Part shown: positions 7,002-15,079 of the stretch, one piece after another
Numbering within the stretch: position 1 is the first letter of the stretch
Layout of the letters: each line of letters opens with the position of its first letter
Assembly (NCBI GenBank): GCA_016713675.1
Contig: JADJOS010000001.1
Coordinates: 1,736,001 to 1,800,000 of the forward strand
DNA length: 64,000 nucleotides
Reading direction: 5' to 3'
Source of the DNA: Acidobacteriota bacterium
GTDB lineage: Bacteria; Acidobacteriota; Blastocatellia; Pyrinomonadales; Pyrinomonadaceae
Program-made: the position numbers and the translations under genes
The notes under the pieces: model-generated
Seen by the model: the letters and a program-made list of their open reading frames with translations, nothing else
Database searches by the model: none
Told to the model about the DNA's origin: nothing

Positions 7002-8282
7002 TCAGATCGCCAAATGTTCGCGGCCGATCGTAAGTCCGGCCAGATCGCCGAGAGCCGCAAACATCACATTCTCGGTGCGAAAATGTTCGCTTGCGAGAGC
7101 GTGAATGTCGCCGGTCGTGACGGCGTTGATGGCGTCGAGGGCTTCGTCGAGTGAGATCTGGCGTCCGTGGACCATTTCGGATTGGGCGAGCGTGGCGGCA
7201 CGCCCGGCGGAGTCTTCGAGGCCGAGTAGAATCGAGGCGGTCGTTTGGGCCTTGGCGAGGTCGAGTTCGTCGTTGATCACGCCGTTCTTGGCGAAATCAC
7301 GCATCTCGGCGACGGCGAGTTCGACGACCTCTTCGACTTGATCCGGCGACGTTCCGGCAAAGACCGAAAACATCCCGACGTCCTGATACATCACAGCCGA
7401 AGCCCCAACGCTGTATGCAAGGCCGCGTTCCTCGCGTATCTTCTGCCACAATCGGCTCGAAGTTCCGCCGCCGATGATATTTGAAAGCAGATCGGCCGCA
7501 TATCGGCGTTCGTCGGTCGCCGAAACGAGCGGCGTCGCGATGATCAGGTGTGCCTGTTCGAGGTTTGGGTTTTGCTTGATCACGATCGGCGCCGCGAGCG
7601 AAGGAGTTGAGAGTGCAAGCTTTAGCTTGTCCTCAGCACCCAGAGAAGACAGGCTGAAGCCTGCACTCTGAACCAACTCGACGAGCGCCTCATGATCCAC
7701 ATTCCCCGCGGCGGCGATCACCAGATTCGACGCATTATACGTCTCGACAAAATATTTACGCGTCTTTTCGCGGTCAAAAGATCTTACTGTTTCAGGCGTC
7801 CCCGCGATCGACAAGCCCAACGGATGCGAGCCAAAAACGGCTTCGTTGAAAAGGTCGCCGAGATGGTCTTCGGGCGAATCTTCGACCATTTTCATCTCCT
7901 CGATGATGACCTTTTGTTCGGCCTTGAGATCGGCCTCGTCGAAACGCGGATTTACGAGCATATCGGCGATCAGGTCGAACGCACGCGGCAGTTGGTCGTC
8001 GATCACCTTGATCGCAAAGCCCGTTTCCTCGTGCGAGGTGAATGCATCCAGATTCCCGCCCAAACGGTCTTGCTCGATCGCGATGTCCAATGCTGTTCTC
8101 TTCGCTGTGCCCTTAAATACCGTGTGCTCAATAAAATGCGAGATGCCGTTGAGCTCCAACGGTTCCTGCCGCGAACCGACGCGAAAAAAGAACCCAAGCG
8201 TCGCCGAACGGACGCCCGGCATACGGTCGGTGAGAATAGTCAGGCCGTTATCAAGACGTGTTTGTTGTATTTCTTCTTTCAT
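7002..8282 (-). CDS. M16 family zinc peptidase with in-frame REP insertion
   Basis: This pitrilysin-family peptidase, related to mitochondrial processing peptidase, has the inverted zinc motif HFIEH (His49, Glu52, His53 from this start) and a downstream glutamate in EEMKMVEDSPEDHLG. The second half is the inactive M16 domain (IGGGTSSRLWQKIREERGLA, then the AYSV segment). Total length is 426 residues, usual for the single-chain M16B group. Residues about 205-225 (QSAGFSLSSLGAEDKLKLAL) are encoded by an inverted REP doublet and so look like an acquired insertion between the helices and the next strand of the first domain. An ATG at 8306 would add eight residues; neither start has a clear ribosome site. 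Confidence 0.9.
   Translation of the reverse strand: MKEEIQQTRLDNGLTILTDRMPGVRSATLGFFFRVGSRQEPLELNGISHFIEHTVFKGTAKRTALDIAIEQDRLGGNLDAFTSHEETGFAIKVIDDQLPRAFDLIADMLVNPRFDEADLKAEQKVIIEEMKMVEDSPEDHLGDLFNEAVFGSHPLGLSIAGTPETVRSFDREKTRKYFVETYNASNLVIAAAGNVDHEALVELVQSAGFSLSSLGAEDKLKLALSTPSLAAPIVIKQNPNLEQAHLIIATPLVSATDERRYAADLLSNIIGGGTSSRLWQKIREERGLAYSVGASAVMYQDVGMFSVFAGTSPDQVEEVVELAVAEMRDFAKNGVINDELDLAKAQTTASILLGLEDSAGRAATLAQSEMVHGRQISLDEALDAINAVTTGDIHALASEHFRTENVMFAALGDLAGLTIGREHLAI
7610..7669. repeat. REP doublet (REPIN), family A, inside the M16 gene
   Basis: Two inverted copies of the RAYT-associated REP lie here: 7610-7631 (AGAGTGCAAGCTTTAGCTTG plus TC) and 7648-7669, whose reverse complement matches it at 19 of 22 positions. 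Each copy has its own hairpin, CAAGCT/AGCTTG in one and CAGGCT/AGCCTG in the other, so the changes are compensatory. The core is 60 bp, exactly 20 codons, and the peptidase frame stays open across it. Similarity to the RAYT ends continues a few bases outside (TGAACC at 7669-7674). Confidence 0.85.
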
Positions 8283-8344
8283 TTGCGAAAGGATAGAGCC
8301 TAACATTTCGACTGCGAAAAGAAAATTTGAACGCGGACGGAATA

Positions 8345-8448
8345 GAACGCGGATGAAGCGGATTTAGCGGATTTACGCGGATAGAAAAAACTAAGCCAAT
8401 CCTTGTCCTCATGGGCGAAAATCCGCCTAATCCGCTTCATCTGCGTTC
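8345..8448. repeat. Imperfect inverted repeat of GCGGAT units
   Basis: The left arm begins GAACGCGGATGAAGCGGATT at 8345 and the right arm (8418-8448) is close to its reverse complement (ATCCGCCTAATCCGCTTCAT inside it). The arms themselves are made of GCGGAT/TAGCGGAT units. The repeat fills the 176-bp gap between the M14 and M16 genes, both on the minus strand. It may act as a processing or termination structure but has no T-run. Confidence 0.6.
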
Positions 8449-8458
8449 AAAAAGAACT

Positions 8459-10864
8459 TCACTGCGAGATCGCGTTGAATAGTAGAGGAAATGTCGCCAG
8501 CGACTGGCCGCGATATTGCGGGCGGAAGCCGAATAGGATTATCTTGCCTTTGCCCATTGTGACCTCGACGAGTGCGGCCTTGCCCGCGATCCTCTCGGCG
8601 CCGAGTGCCCAGCCGGAGAGGAGGATCTGTTTCGGGTCGGTCGGATAGCGGGCGATGACCCTTATGTCAGAACCGCCTGCGTTAGTGGGCGGCTTACTCG
8701 TCGCGGCGTTCGTGCCCCCCACTAACGCAGGGGGTTCTGACAATTCAAACGCGGGCGAGTTTTCGAACCATGCAATCGATTCTTCGGGCATGGCTTCAGC
8801 TAGAGAATTAGCAATATCGAGTTCCGTGCGGAGGATTGAACCGGGGACGTAGAAATCCTTTCGTGCGAGACCCTTGGTCACGTTTTTGATCGGAAGGTTA
8901 AATTGTTCGATCGCAAAATCCGACGAACGATTCAGAAATACAAGCGTCCCACCAGCCTCGACAAATTTCTTGAGATTTGCGATGCCATCTTTACCTACGC
9001 CGCCCGTAAATTCATCCGGCATCGAGCCTTTTGCGTAGCCGTTAAGTATCTGGTTGGCAGGTTGATCGGGGAAAATGATCGTGTCGAAAATGGGTACCGA
9101 TTTTCGGAGCATTGAGTCACTAAGCGATTTCGCTCCGATTTTCCACCGGTGTGCGAATGTATATTGCTGCAAGACCCATTGTGTCCAACCGAAATCCATA
9201 GTCGGTACCGACGACTTGAAGACTGCTGTAGTCCGGGGCAACGATTCTTCTATGTAATCCCCAAAAGATCCAGTTACAATCGGCTTGTGCCTGATATTTT
9301 GAAAGATCGGAGTGACTTCGAAATTCATCAATAGATGTAAGCTGTGCGCCGTCACATCGTAAGGAGGTATTGGGACGCCATGGTCATCTAACAAATTAGG
9401 GTATACTTGCCGCTCAAGCATCGCCTTCGCAAACGCAGAATAAGGTTGGTCCATTCGAATCACAAACTCATATGGCCAAGGTTTCCCGCGACTGTGAATA
9501 TTTTTCCGAATTCCTGCGGTATCGATTATCGATACAGACGCACGCCGAAGAATTGCCCTCAATGTATCAGCCTCTGTGGAATGAACCCGCACTTGTAAGG
9601 CACTCAACTCCCCATCCTTCCTCGGCCGCACCGCTTCTTTGCCGATCTCGTAGAATCTCGTCAGCCATTTTTCGCGATTCGTGGCGGCATGCATAAGTAG
9701 CGCGTTGGCGGCGGTGGTCATGTGGTCGGTTATTTTGCGTAGGTTCCATTCGCCGCCTTTCCAGACGGGGCCGAAGTTTGGGGATTCGACCTTTGGGTCG
9801 TAGCCGTCGTCGGGGGCGACGCGGAGGTTTTCGAATTTGATGTTGACGGGCGTTGCGAGGCGTGCGGAGGCCGTTTCGCTTAGGATGCGGACGCCGCCGT
9901 GGTAGTGCGAATAGGCGCGTGCGGGTGTCCAGGCGTCGTAGGTCGAGTTGGTGGTGATGCCCTGGTAGCCGAGGCCGCGCATCGATTCGGCCATGTATGT
10001 GCCGAGCTCGGTGTAGCCTTCGACGATCTGTTTTGGCACGTTCGGCTCGACGGGCGGCATGTACGGCGGCAGAAACATTCGCGCTCCGTTCGCGCCCTGT
10101 TGGTGGATGTCGTGGACGATCTGCGGGTGCCAGACGTTGTGGATCTTATCGACCGTGAGCTGCGTCTCGACCTGCGTAAACGCATACCAGTCGCGGTTGT
10201 TATCGTGGCCGACGTATTTGTGATAAAGCTCCGGCGGCTCTGTGCCTTCGAACGGCGTGCCGAGCGTTTTGTCGTACCAGTTCTTGACAATATCGACGCC
10301 GTCGGGATTGAGGCTTGGCACGAGGAGAATGATCGTGTTGTCGAGGATCTTCTTAACGTCGGGATGATCGACCATTGCGAGTTGATGTGCGATCAGCATC
10401 GACGATAGCGTCGAACCGACCTCGGTCGAATGCACGCCGCAGGTGATGAGGACGATGGTCTTGCCCTGCCCGGCAAGCATCTGAGCAACAAGGTCCGGAG
10501 CCATCTCCCGGCCGTTGCGAAGGCGGATCGTTTTAATTGTTCGCGGGTCGGCGAGCTGGGCATTGATCTGTTTATATTTTTCGAGGTTCCTGAGATTTTC
10601 GGGGCTAGAGATCGTCGCATAGACAAACGGTGCTCCCATCGTGGTCTTGCCGATCTCCTCGAATTTCACACGGTCGCTGGCCGCGTCGAGTTTCTTAAAA
10701 TAATCAACGATCTGAGCCCAACTCGCGAGCTTTCGGTCATCGCCCGGAGTGAAGCCGAGAGTGTCCTTTGGGGCGGGAATGGTCTGAGCGGCGGCTGAAA
10801 AAGCCAACAGAAACACTAAACCGCAGAGACACAGAGACGCGGAGAATTTAGTGACAAAATTCAT
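8459..10864 (-). CDS. Secreted M14-family zinc carboxypeptidase with palindromic insertion
   Basis: This 801-residue protein begins with a signal peptide ending near AFSAAAQ (residue 27). The M14 catalytic domain follows: zinc ligands His145 and Glu148 in the HSTE motif, substrate-binding NPDG and NNRDW segments, and the third zinc histidine in VHDIHQQG. Such large M14 enzymes with long C-terminal domains are common in Acidobacteriota and act in the periplasm. Two oddities are visible. The hydrophobic core of the signal peptide (FSASLCLCG) is encoded by a CAGAGACACAGAGACGCGGA repeat at 10821-10844. Residues about 708-734 (SEPPALVGG to KPPTNAGGSD) are encoded by a 78-bp palindrome that keeps the frame. 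Confidence 0.88.
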   Translation of the reverse strand: MNFVTKFSASLCLCGLVFLLAFSAAAQTIPAPKDTLGFTPGDDRKLASWAQIVDYFKKLDAASDRVKFEEIGKTTMGAPFVYATISSPENLRNLEKYKQINAQLADPRTIKTIRLRNGREMAPDLVAQMLAGQGKTIVLITCGVHSTEVGSTLSSMLIAHQLAMVDHPDVKKILDNTIILLVPSLNPDGVDIVKNWYDKTLGTPFEGTEPPELYHKYVGHDNNRDWYAFTQVETQLTVDKIHNVWHPQIVHDIHQQGANGARMFLPPYMPPVEPNVPKQIVEGYTELGTYMAESMRGLGYQGITTNSTYDAWTPARAYSHYHGGVRILSETASARLATPVNIKFENLRVAPDDGYDPKVESPNFGPVWKGGEWNLRKITDHMTTAANALLMHAATNREKWLTRFYEIGKEAVRPRKDGELSALQVRVHSTEADTLRAILRRASVSIIDTAGIRKNIHSRGKPWPYEFVIRMDQPYSAFAKAMLERQVYPNLLDDHGVPIPPYDVTAHSLHLLMNFEVTPIFQNIRHKPIVTGSFGDYIEESLPRTTAVFKSSVPTMDFGWTQWVLQQYTFAHRWKIGAKSLSDSMLRKSVPIFDTIIFPDQPANQILNGYAKGSMPDEFTGGVGKDGIANLKKFVEAGGTLVFLNRSSDFAIEQFNLPIKNVTKGLARKDFYVPGSILRTELDIANSLAEAMPEESIAWFENSPAFELSEPPALVGGTNAATSKPPTNAGGSDIRVIARYPTDPKQILLSGWALGAERIAGKAALVEVTMGKGKIILFGFRPQYRGQSLATFPLLFNAISQ
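8665..8742. repeat. In-frame palindromic element (REP doublet), family E, inside the M14 gene
   Basis: The left arm (8665-8692, starting TGTCAGAACCGCCTGCGTTA) and the right arm (8715-8742) are reverse complements at 26 of 28 positions with a 22-nt loop. The whole element is 78 bp, exactly 26 codons, and the reading frame stays open. The encoded peptide is proline- and glycine-rich and looks unlike the surrounding domain. No other copy is present in the window. Confidence 0.85.
10821..10844. repeat. CAGAGACACAGAGACGCGGA repeat in the M14 signal peptide
   Basis: A low-complexity CCGCAGAGACACAGAGACGC repeat lies within the first 20 codons of the M14 gene. A related inverted piece (CCGCGTCTCCGCGTCTC) is at about 10939-10956 upstream of the start, and another copy (CAGAGGCACAGAGATGCGGA) at about 47031-47050 lies just upstream of the MmcQ/YjbR gene. 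Confidence 0.5.
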
Positions 10865-11085
10865 GTTTAGACACCTCGATTTGACGAATGTAATTTACCA
10901 CAATTCCTGATATTCCTGATCCGATCGATCTCTTTCCACCGCGTCTCCGCGTCTCAACGGTAAAAATTCCCTAAATCACTTGCTTGTAAGGTGAATGCAA
11001 TGTAAATTAAGCCAAGTTCCAATTCCTTTCCCCGATTAAAGCCCACAGTGAGGGCGACAGACATACAACCAGGAGACCAAAAGGC

Positions 11086-13431
11086 ATGAAGAATCCTTTT
11101 CTCGAGAATTTCCGCCCATATATTCCGGCATCTGTTACCCATTTGCGTGAACTGAGTGCATTTCCGCTGATCGTCGGCACGCTGCTCGGTATCATATTTG
11201 GAGCGTCATCGCTTTATCTCGTGCTGAAGACCGGGCTAACGGTTTCGGCGTCGATACCTGTCGCTGTTATTGCGATCACGTTGTTTCGTCTGTTGTCGAA
11301 GGCCGGAATGCGCGATGCGACTATACTTGAGGCGAATGTGATGCAGACTGCCGGATCGGCCGGTGAATCGATCGCTTTCGGCGTCGGTGTGACGATGCCT
11401 GCGATCTTGATACTCGGGTTTGACCTCGATATATGGCGTGTGACGTTGGTCGCCGTTCTCGGCGGCCTGCTCGGCATCCTGATGATGATCCCGCTGCGAA
11501 GAGCGTTGATCAAGGACCAGCACGGCCTGCTCAAATATCCCGAAGGCACAGCGTGTGCACAGGTGCTGATCGCGGGTGCCTCGAAAGAATCGCGAGAGGC
11601 TGCACACCAAGCCGGAGGCGACTCGGCGAGCGACTCGGAAGTTTTGCACCGCGGCAAGATCATTGCCGCCGGTTTTGGGCTTGGTTTCATTTACAAATCG
11701 GTGATGGACGTCTTCAGTGCTTGGCATCCCGAGCCGGGCAAGGACCTGCCGGATAATTTTCTCAAAGGCGGCTCGGTCCACCTTGAGAACAACCCCGCTC
11801 TGTTGGGCGTTGGTTACATCATCGGGCCGTATATCTCGGCGATCATGCTCGGCGGCGGTATGCTTTCGTACCTTGTGCTGATTCCGCTGATCAAATATTT
11901 CGGTTCGCTTGCGGAATCGCCATTGGCACCTGCGGTCGGCAAAAATATCGCTGACATGTCGCCCGGCAACATTCGCGGCGAATATATCCTTTACATTGGT
12001 GCGGGAGCCGTTACGGCGGCCGGTATCATCTCACTCGGACGTTCTCTGCCTACGATCTGGCACGGCCTCAAATCAGGCCTTGCGGACCTTCGCGGCGGCG
12101 GCACCGAGGCTGACGGTTCTGCACTGCCGAGGACCGATCAGGACCTTTCGATGAAATATGTCATCATCGGCGTGATCGTTCTGCTGGCGGCGATCCTGCT
12201 TTCGCCTCAGTTGGGCCTGAGCATTTTCGAGCATCCATTCGTCTCGGTGATGGGAGCGGTGCTCATTATCATTCTCGGGTTTTTGTTCGTGACGGTGTCT
12301 TCGCGGCTGACCGGTGAGGTCGGTTCTTCGTCAAATCCCATCTCGGGAATGACGGTCGCAACTCTTTTGTTCACGTGTCTCGTCTTCCTGTTTCTCGGCT
12401 GGACAGCACCCGATCCGTATTTCGTGACGGCTCTTTCGATCGGTGCGATCGTTTGTATCGCAGCATCTAACGGCGGCACGACGTCACAGGACCTGAAGAC
12501 CGGTTTCCTTGTCGGCGGAACCCCGAAAAAACAGCAGATCGCAATTCTTGCCGGTGCCTTGGCGTCGGCCGTTGTTCTCGGCCCGCTTCTGCTTTATTTG
12601 AACACTGGCGGTACGTACTACCAGAAGGTAGAACCAACGGTATTCCCGGCAGCATTCAGCGTGACCGAAGATAAGCTGTTTCGCGAGCACGGCCAGGTCA
12701 AAAAAGAGCGCGTCGCGACGGGTGATTTTGCGGCGGATACAAATCAATATTCGGTTTGGCAGAATACTGACCCGAAGAGCGGCCAGATCGGTAAATATTT
12801 GGTCGACCCTCAAGGCCGTCCGGTTTATCTTGTCGATCCGGCGATCAACGGTGTCGTAAAGGAAGACGCGAACGGCAATAAGCTGACACGATACGACGCG
12901 CCAAAGGCGACATTGATGAGCTACATAATCAAGGGCGTCCTTGGGCAGGATCTGCCGTGGGGGTTGGTCCTGATCGGGGCGATGATCGCGATAATGCTGG
13001 AGATAGTCGGTGTCCCTTCGCTTGCATTTGCGGTTGGGCTCTATTTGCCGATCGCGACGTCGATGCCGATATTTATCGGCGGTATGGTCCGCAAGGTCGT
13101 TGATATTTATCTTAAGAAGAAACTCGCGGAGAAAGATCTCAGCGAAGACCAGATCGTTGCGGAAACCGATAAATCACACGGCGTACTTATGGCGTCGGGT
13201 TATATCGCGGGCGGTGCGATCGCAGGTATACTGATCGCGATCTTTGCGGTAGTGCCGTGGCTTAAGGACATTCAGGACGGCTCTGCCCGCTGGGCGAGCG
13301 AGAGCAATCCGTTCTTTGCCGGCGATTCGGCATGGTGGCTGGGAGCCATTCCGTTCCTGCTCCTTGCAGTCGTGCTCTACCTTGTAGGACGCGAACGCCT
13401 GATGGCTCAGCCGAAGTCCGAAAAAGACTGA
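11086..13431 (+). CDS. OPT family oligopeptide transporter
   Basis: This 781-residue inner-membrane transporter has about 15 hydrophobic segments and matches the bacterial OPT group that takes up oligopeptides or metal-chelate complexes. Visible signatures are the N-terminal LREL(S)AFPLIVGTLLGIIFG region, LEANVMQTAGSAGESIAFGV near residue 80, KYPEGTACAQVLIAG near 150, GEVGSSSNPISGMTVATLL near 425 and SNGGTTSQDLKTGFLVGGTP near 465. A soluble loop of about 90 residues (GTYYQKVEPTVFPAAFSV onward) separates the last helices. The ribosome site CAGGAGACC lies 9 bp before ATG. The gene is divergent from the M14 peptidase, and peptides released by exported peptidases are plausible substrates. Confidence 0.92.
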   Translation: MKNPFLENFRPYIPASVTHLRELSAFPLIVGTLLGIIFGASSLYLVLKTGLTVSASIPVAVIAITLFRLLSKAGMRDATILEANVMQTAGSAGESIAFGVGVTMPAILILGFDLDIWRVTLVAVLGGLLGILMMIPLRRALIKDQHGLLKYPEGTACAQVLIAGASKESREAAHQAGGDSASDSEVLHRGKIIAAGFGLGFIYKSVMDVFSAWHPEPGKDLPDNFLKGGSVHLENNPALLGVGYIIGPYISAIMLGGGMLSYLVLIPLIKYFGSLAESPLAPAVGKNIADMSPGNIRGEYILYIGAGAVTAAGIISLGRSLPTIWHGLKSGLADLRGGGTEADGSALPRTDQDLSMKYVIIGVIVLLAAILLSPQLGLSIFEHPFVSVMGAVLIIILGFLFVTVSSRLTGEVGSSSNPISGMTVATLLFTCLVFLFLGWTAPDPYFVTALSIGAIVCIAASNGGTTSQDLKTGFLVGGTPKKQQIAILAGALASAVVLGPLLLYLNTGGTYYQKVEPTVFPAAFSVTEDKLFREHGQVKKERVATGDFAADTNQYSVWQNTDPKSGQIGKYLVDPQGRPVYLVDPAINGVVKEDANGNKLTRYDAPKATLMSYIIKGVLGQDLPWGLVLIGAMIAIMLEIVGVPSLAFAVGLYLPIATSMPIFIGGMVRKVVDIYLKKKLAEKDLSEDQIVAETDKSHGVLMASGYIAGGAIAGILIAIFAVVPWLKDIQDGSARWASESNPFFAGDSAWWLGAIPFLLLAVVLYLVGRERLMAQPKSEKD

Positions 13432-13464
13432 ACTTGGAAAGTAAAATTTTGTTTTACCTTTTTG

Positions 13465-13501
13465 TGCGCGGTACGTATAATGTAAATATTCGTACCGCGC
13501 A
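13465..13501. repeat. Perfect 11-bp inverted repeat enclosing a TATAAT box
   Basis: TGCGCGGTACG (13465-13475) and CGTACCGCGCA (13491-13501) are perfect reverse complements. The 15-nt loop holds a perfect TATAAT (13476-13481), which could be the -10 element for the lipoprotein gene at 13551. The structure follows the OPT transporter stop by 33 bp. It may be an operator, a terminator stem without a T-run, or both. Confidence 0.45.
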
Positions 13502-13550
13502 TCTTTCTTTCGTGCGGTTCCTCAAATCAGCGTTCAAAAAATTGCGAGAG

Positions 13551-14435
13551 ATGATAAAACGAGTTAATTTGTACAGCTCACAAAACGCATTGATGCGAAT
13601 AGCGTTTGCGGCTTTCGTACTTTCCTTTGTATTCTCGTGTTCCGTTGCCGAGCCGAAGGCGAATGCAAAGGCGGCCGATGTTACGGCAGTTACGAATACC
13701 GCAGATCCGCAGCCAAAAGGTGCAACGATACCTATCGACAAGGACGGCCCGGCTGATACTGTGCGTTTGTTTTACGCCAAATTGCGGGAAAAGAAGTTTC
13801 GCGAGGCATTGTTCCTAACAAATCTTCGTCCGGCGATCGAGAGCCTGACCGATGCTGAACTCAAAGATTTTTCGCTCGATTTCGAAGCGATCGCCGGCGA
13901 TGTTCCGGCCGAGATCGAGATCAACGGCGAGATCATCTCCGGTGAGGTCGCCACCGTGACCGCAAATTTCCCAAACAAGGAAACCGGCAAGGTCGAGGCA
14001 CAGTCGATCAAACTGCGAAGCGAGAACGGCGTTTGGGTGATCCTGACGGTCGAGGGCGATGCCGAAAAGCGCATCAAGGCCGAGGGCAAAAACTACTTCT
14101 ACAACTTGCGGATAGAGACGAAAGAGGACGAGGCCAAGAAAATGCTCGAACGCATCTCGAACGCCGAACTTGCATACTCGCTTCAGAACGGCGTCGTTGC
14201 AGAATTTCCCGTGCTCATCCAGGCCGGCCTATTGCCGGACGACGTATTGACGAGCGAATCAACCGGCTACAATTACGCCGTTCATCTGACCGGAGACAAG
14301 CGCCGATATTTTGCGACCGCCACACCGGCGGAATATGGAAAAAGCGGAAAACGTTCATTCCTGTTGGAACTCGATCAAAAGGGAATATCCAAGGTTACCA
14401 GCAAGGACAACGGCGGAAAGCCGTTGAAGAAGTGA
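13551..14435 (+). CDS. Lipoprotein of unknown function
   Basis: The protein of 294 residues begins MIKRVNLYSSQNALMRIAFA with a hydrophobic segment and a lipobox ending in LSFVFSC, so it is predicted to be lipid-anchored. The mature part has an NTF2/DUF4878-like stretch (DTVRLFYAKLREKKFREALF, then LSDAELKDFSLDFEAI-type helices and beta strands IEINGEIISGEVATVTANF), followed by a pilin-like tail region (RIETKEDEAKKMLERISNAE and YNYAVHLTGDKRRYFATATP). A combined DUF4878-like plus type II secretion pilin-like C-terminal layout is suggested, not proved. The ATG at 13551 follows GCGAGAG; an internal ATG at 13593 is possible. Confidence 0.65.
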   Translation: MIKRVNLYSSQNALMRIAFAAFVLSFVFSCSVAEPKANAKAADVTAVTNTADPQPKGATIPIDKDGPADTVRLFYAKLREKKFREALFLTNLRPAIESLTDAELKDFSLDFEAIAGDVPAEIEINGEIISGEVATVTANFPNKETGKVEAQSIKLRSENGVWVILTVEGDAEKRIKAEGKNYFYNLRIETKEDEAKKMLERISNAELAYSLQNGVVAEFPVLIQAGLLPDDVLTSESTGYNYAVHLTGDKRRYFATATPAEYGKSGKRSFLLELDQKGISKVTSKDNGGKPLKK

Positions 14436-14525
14436 ACACTGTGTAACGTTTTTGATAAAACGTGTTGAATTGTTGATAAAAACGCGTTATAGATATACTT
14501 CTCTCTCGGTTGTCCTCAGAAATCG

Positions 14526-14993
14526 ATGATACGCAGACTGATCTCGAAATTTAACCGAACGCTGTCCGAGCGGCTTGTCTCGTCACGGCGAAAGTTCGGG
14601 GCTCCGATGCGTGTTTGGTTCGAGCCCGAGATAAATTCGCCGCATCATCACGAGATCGCAAAAAATATGGCAATTCCCGGTGAGACGGTCGATCTCAGCC
14701 GCACGGGCGTTGCGTTTCTCGTAGCTTCGATCCGCGATAGTGAGAAATATCTGGTCGGTCAGGAACGTAAACTCAATATCGAGATCGACCTTCCCTCTGG
14801 CAAGGTAACGATGCAGGCCATAGGCCGCCGTTACGAAAAGGTAGGTGTGCATCTATCGATGGAAAAATTCCTTGTGGGTGCCCATATTATTCGTCTTGAG
14901 AGCGAAAGCAACGCAACGTACGATCATTTCCTACGAAACGGCGCCGGCCGTCGAAAGCGCACGTCCGGCAGCCTTGAACTCGGGATGGATTAA
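14526..14993 (+). CDS. PilZ-domain protein
   Basis: This 155-residue protein carries the PilZ c-di-GMP binding signature: an SRRKFGAPMR segment near residue 20 supplying the arginines and a downstream VDLSRTGVAFLV (D-x-S-x-x-G) near residue 57, followed by beta strands ERKLNIEIDLPSGKVTMQAI. PilZ proteins bind cyclic di-GMP and control motility, polysaccharide or surface behaviour. The N-terminal 20 residues are basic and may be an extra helix. The gene stands alone, followed by a strong terminator. The effector partner is not evident. Confidence 0.75.
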   Translation: MIRRLISKFNRTLSERLVSSRRKFGAPMRVWFEPEINSPHHHEIAKNMAIPGETVDLSRTGVAFLVASIRDSEKYLVGQERKLNIEIDLPSGKVTMQAIGRRYEKVGVHLSMEKFLVGAHIIRLESESNATYDHFLRNGAGRRKRTSGSLELGMD

Positions 14994-15016
14994 CCGGATT
15001 TGTAGATCATGTATGT

Positions 15017-15046
15017 AAAGTGTGAGGATTTACCTCGCACTTTTTT
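15017..15046 (+). terminator. Rho-independent terminator after the PilZ gene
   Basis: An 11-bp stem AAAGTGTGAGG/CCTCGCACTTT with a 5-nt loop is followed directly by a T-run (TTTTTTG). It lies 24 bp past the PilZ stop codon. Confidence 0.85.
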
Positions 15047-15079
15047 GTTTTTGACCCGACTATCGTATTTAATCTAAAT

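Noticed and set aside
8345..8448. Rho-independent terminator of the M14 gene
   Set aside because: The arms are a long GCGGAT-type repeat with no T-run; better called an inverted repeat.
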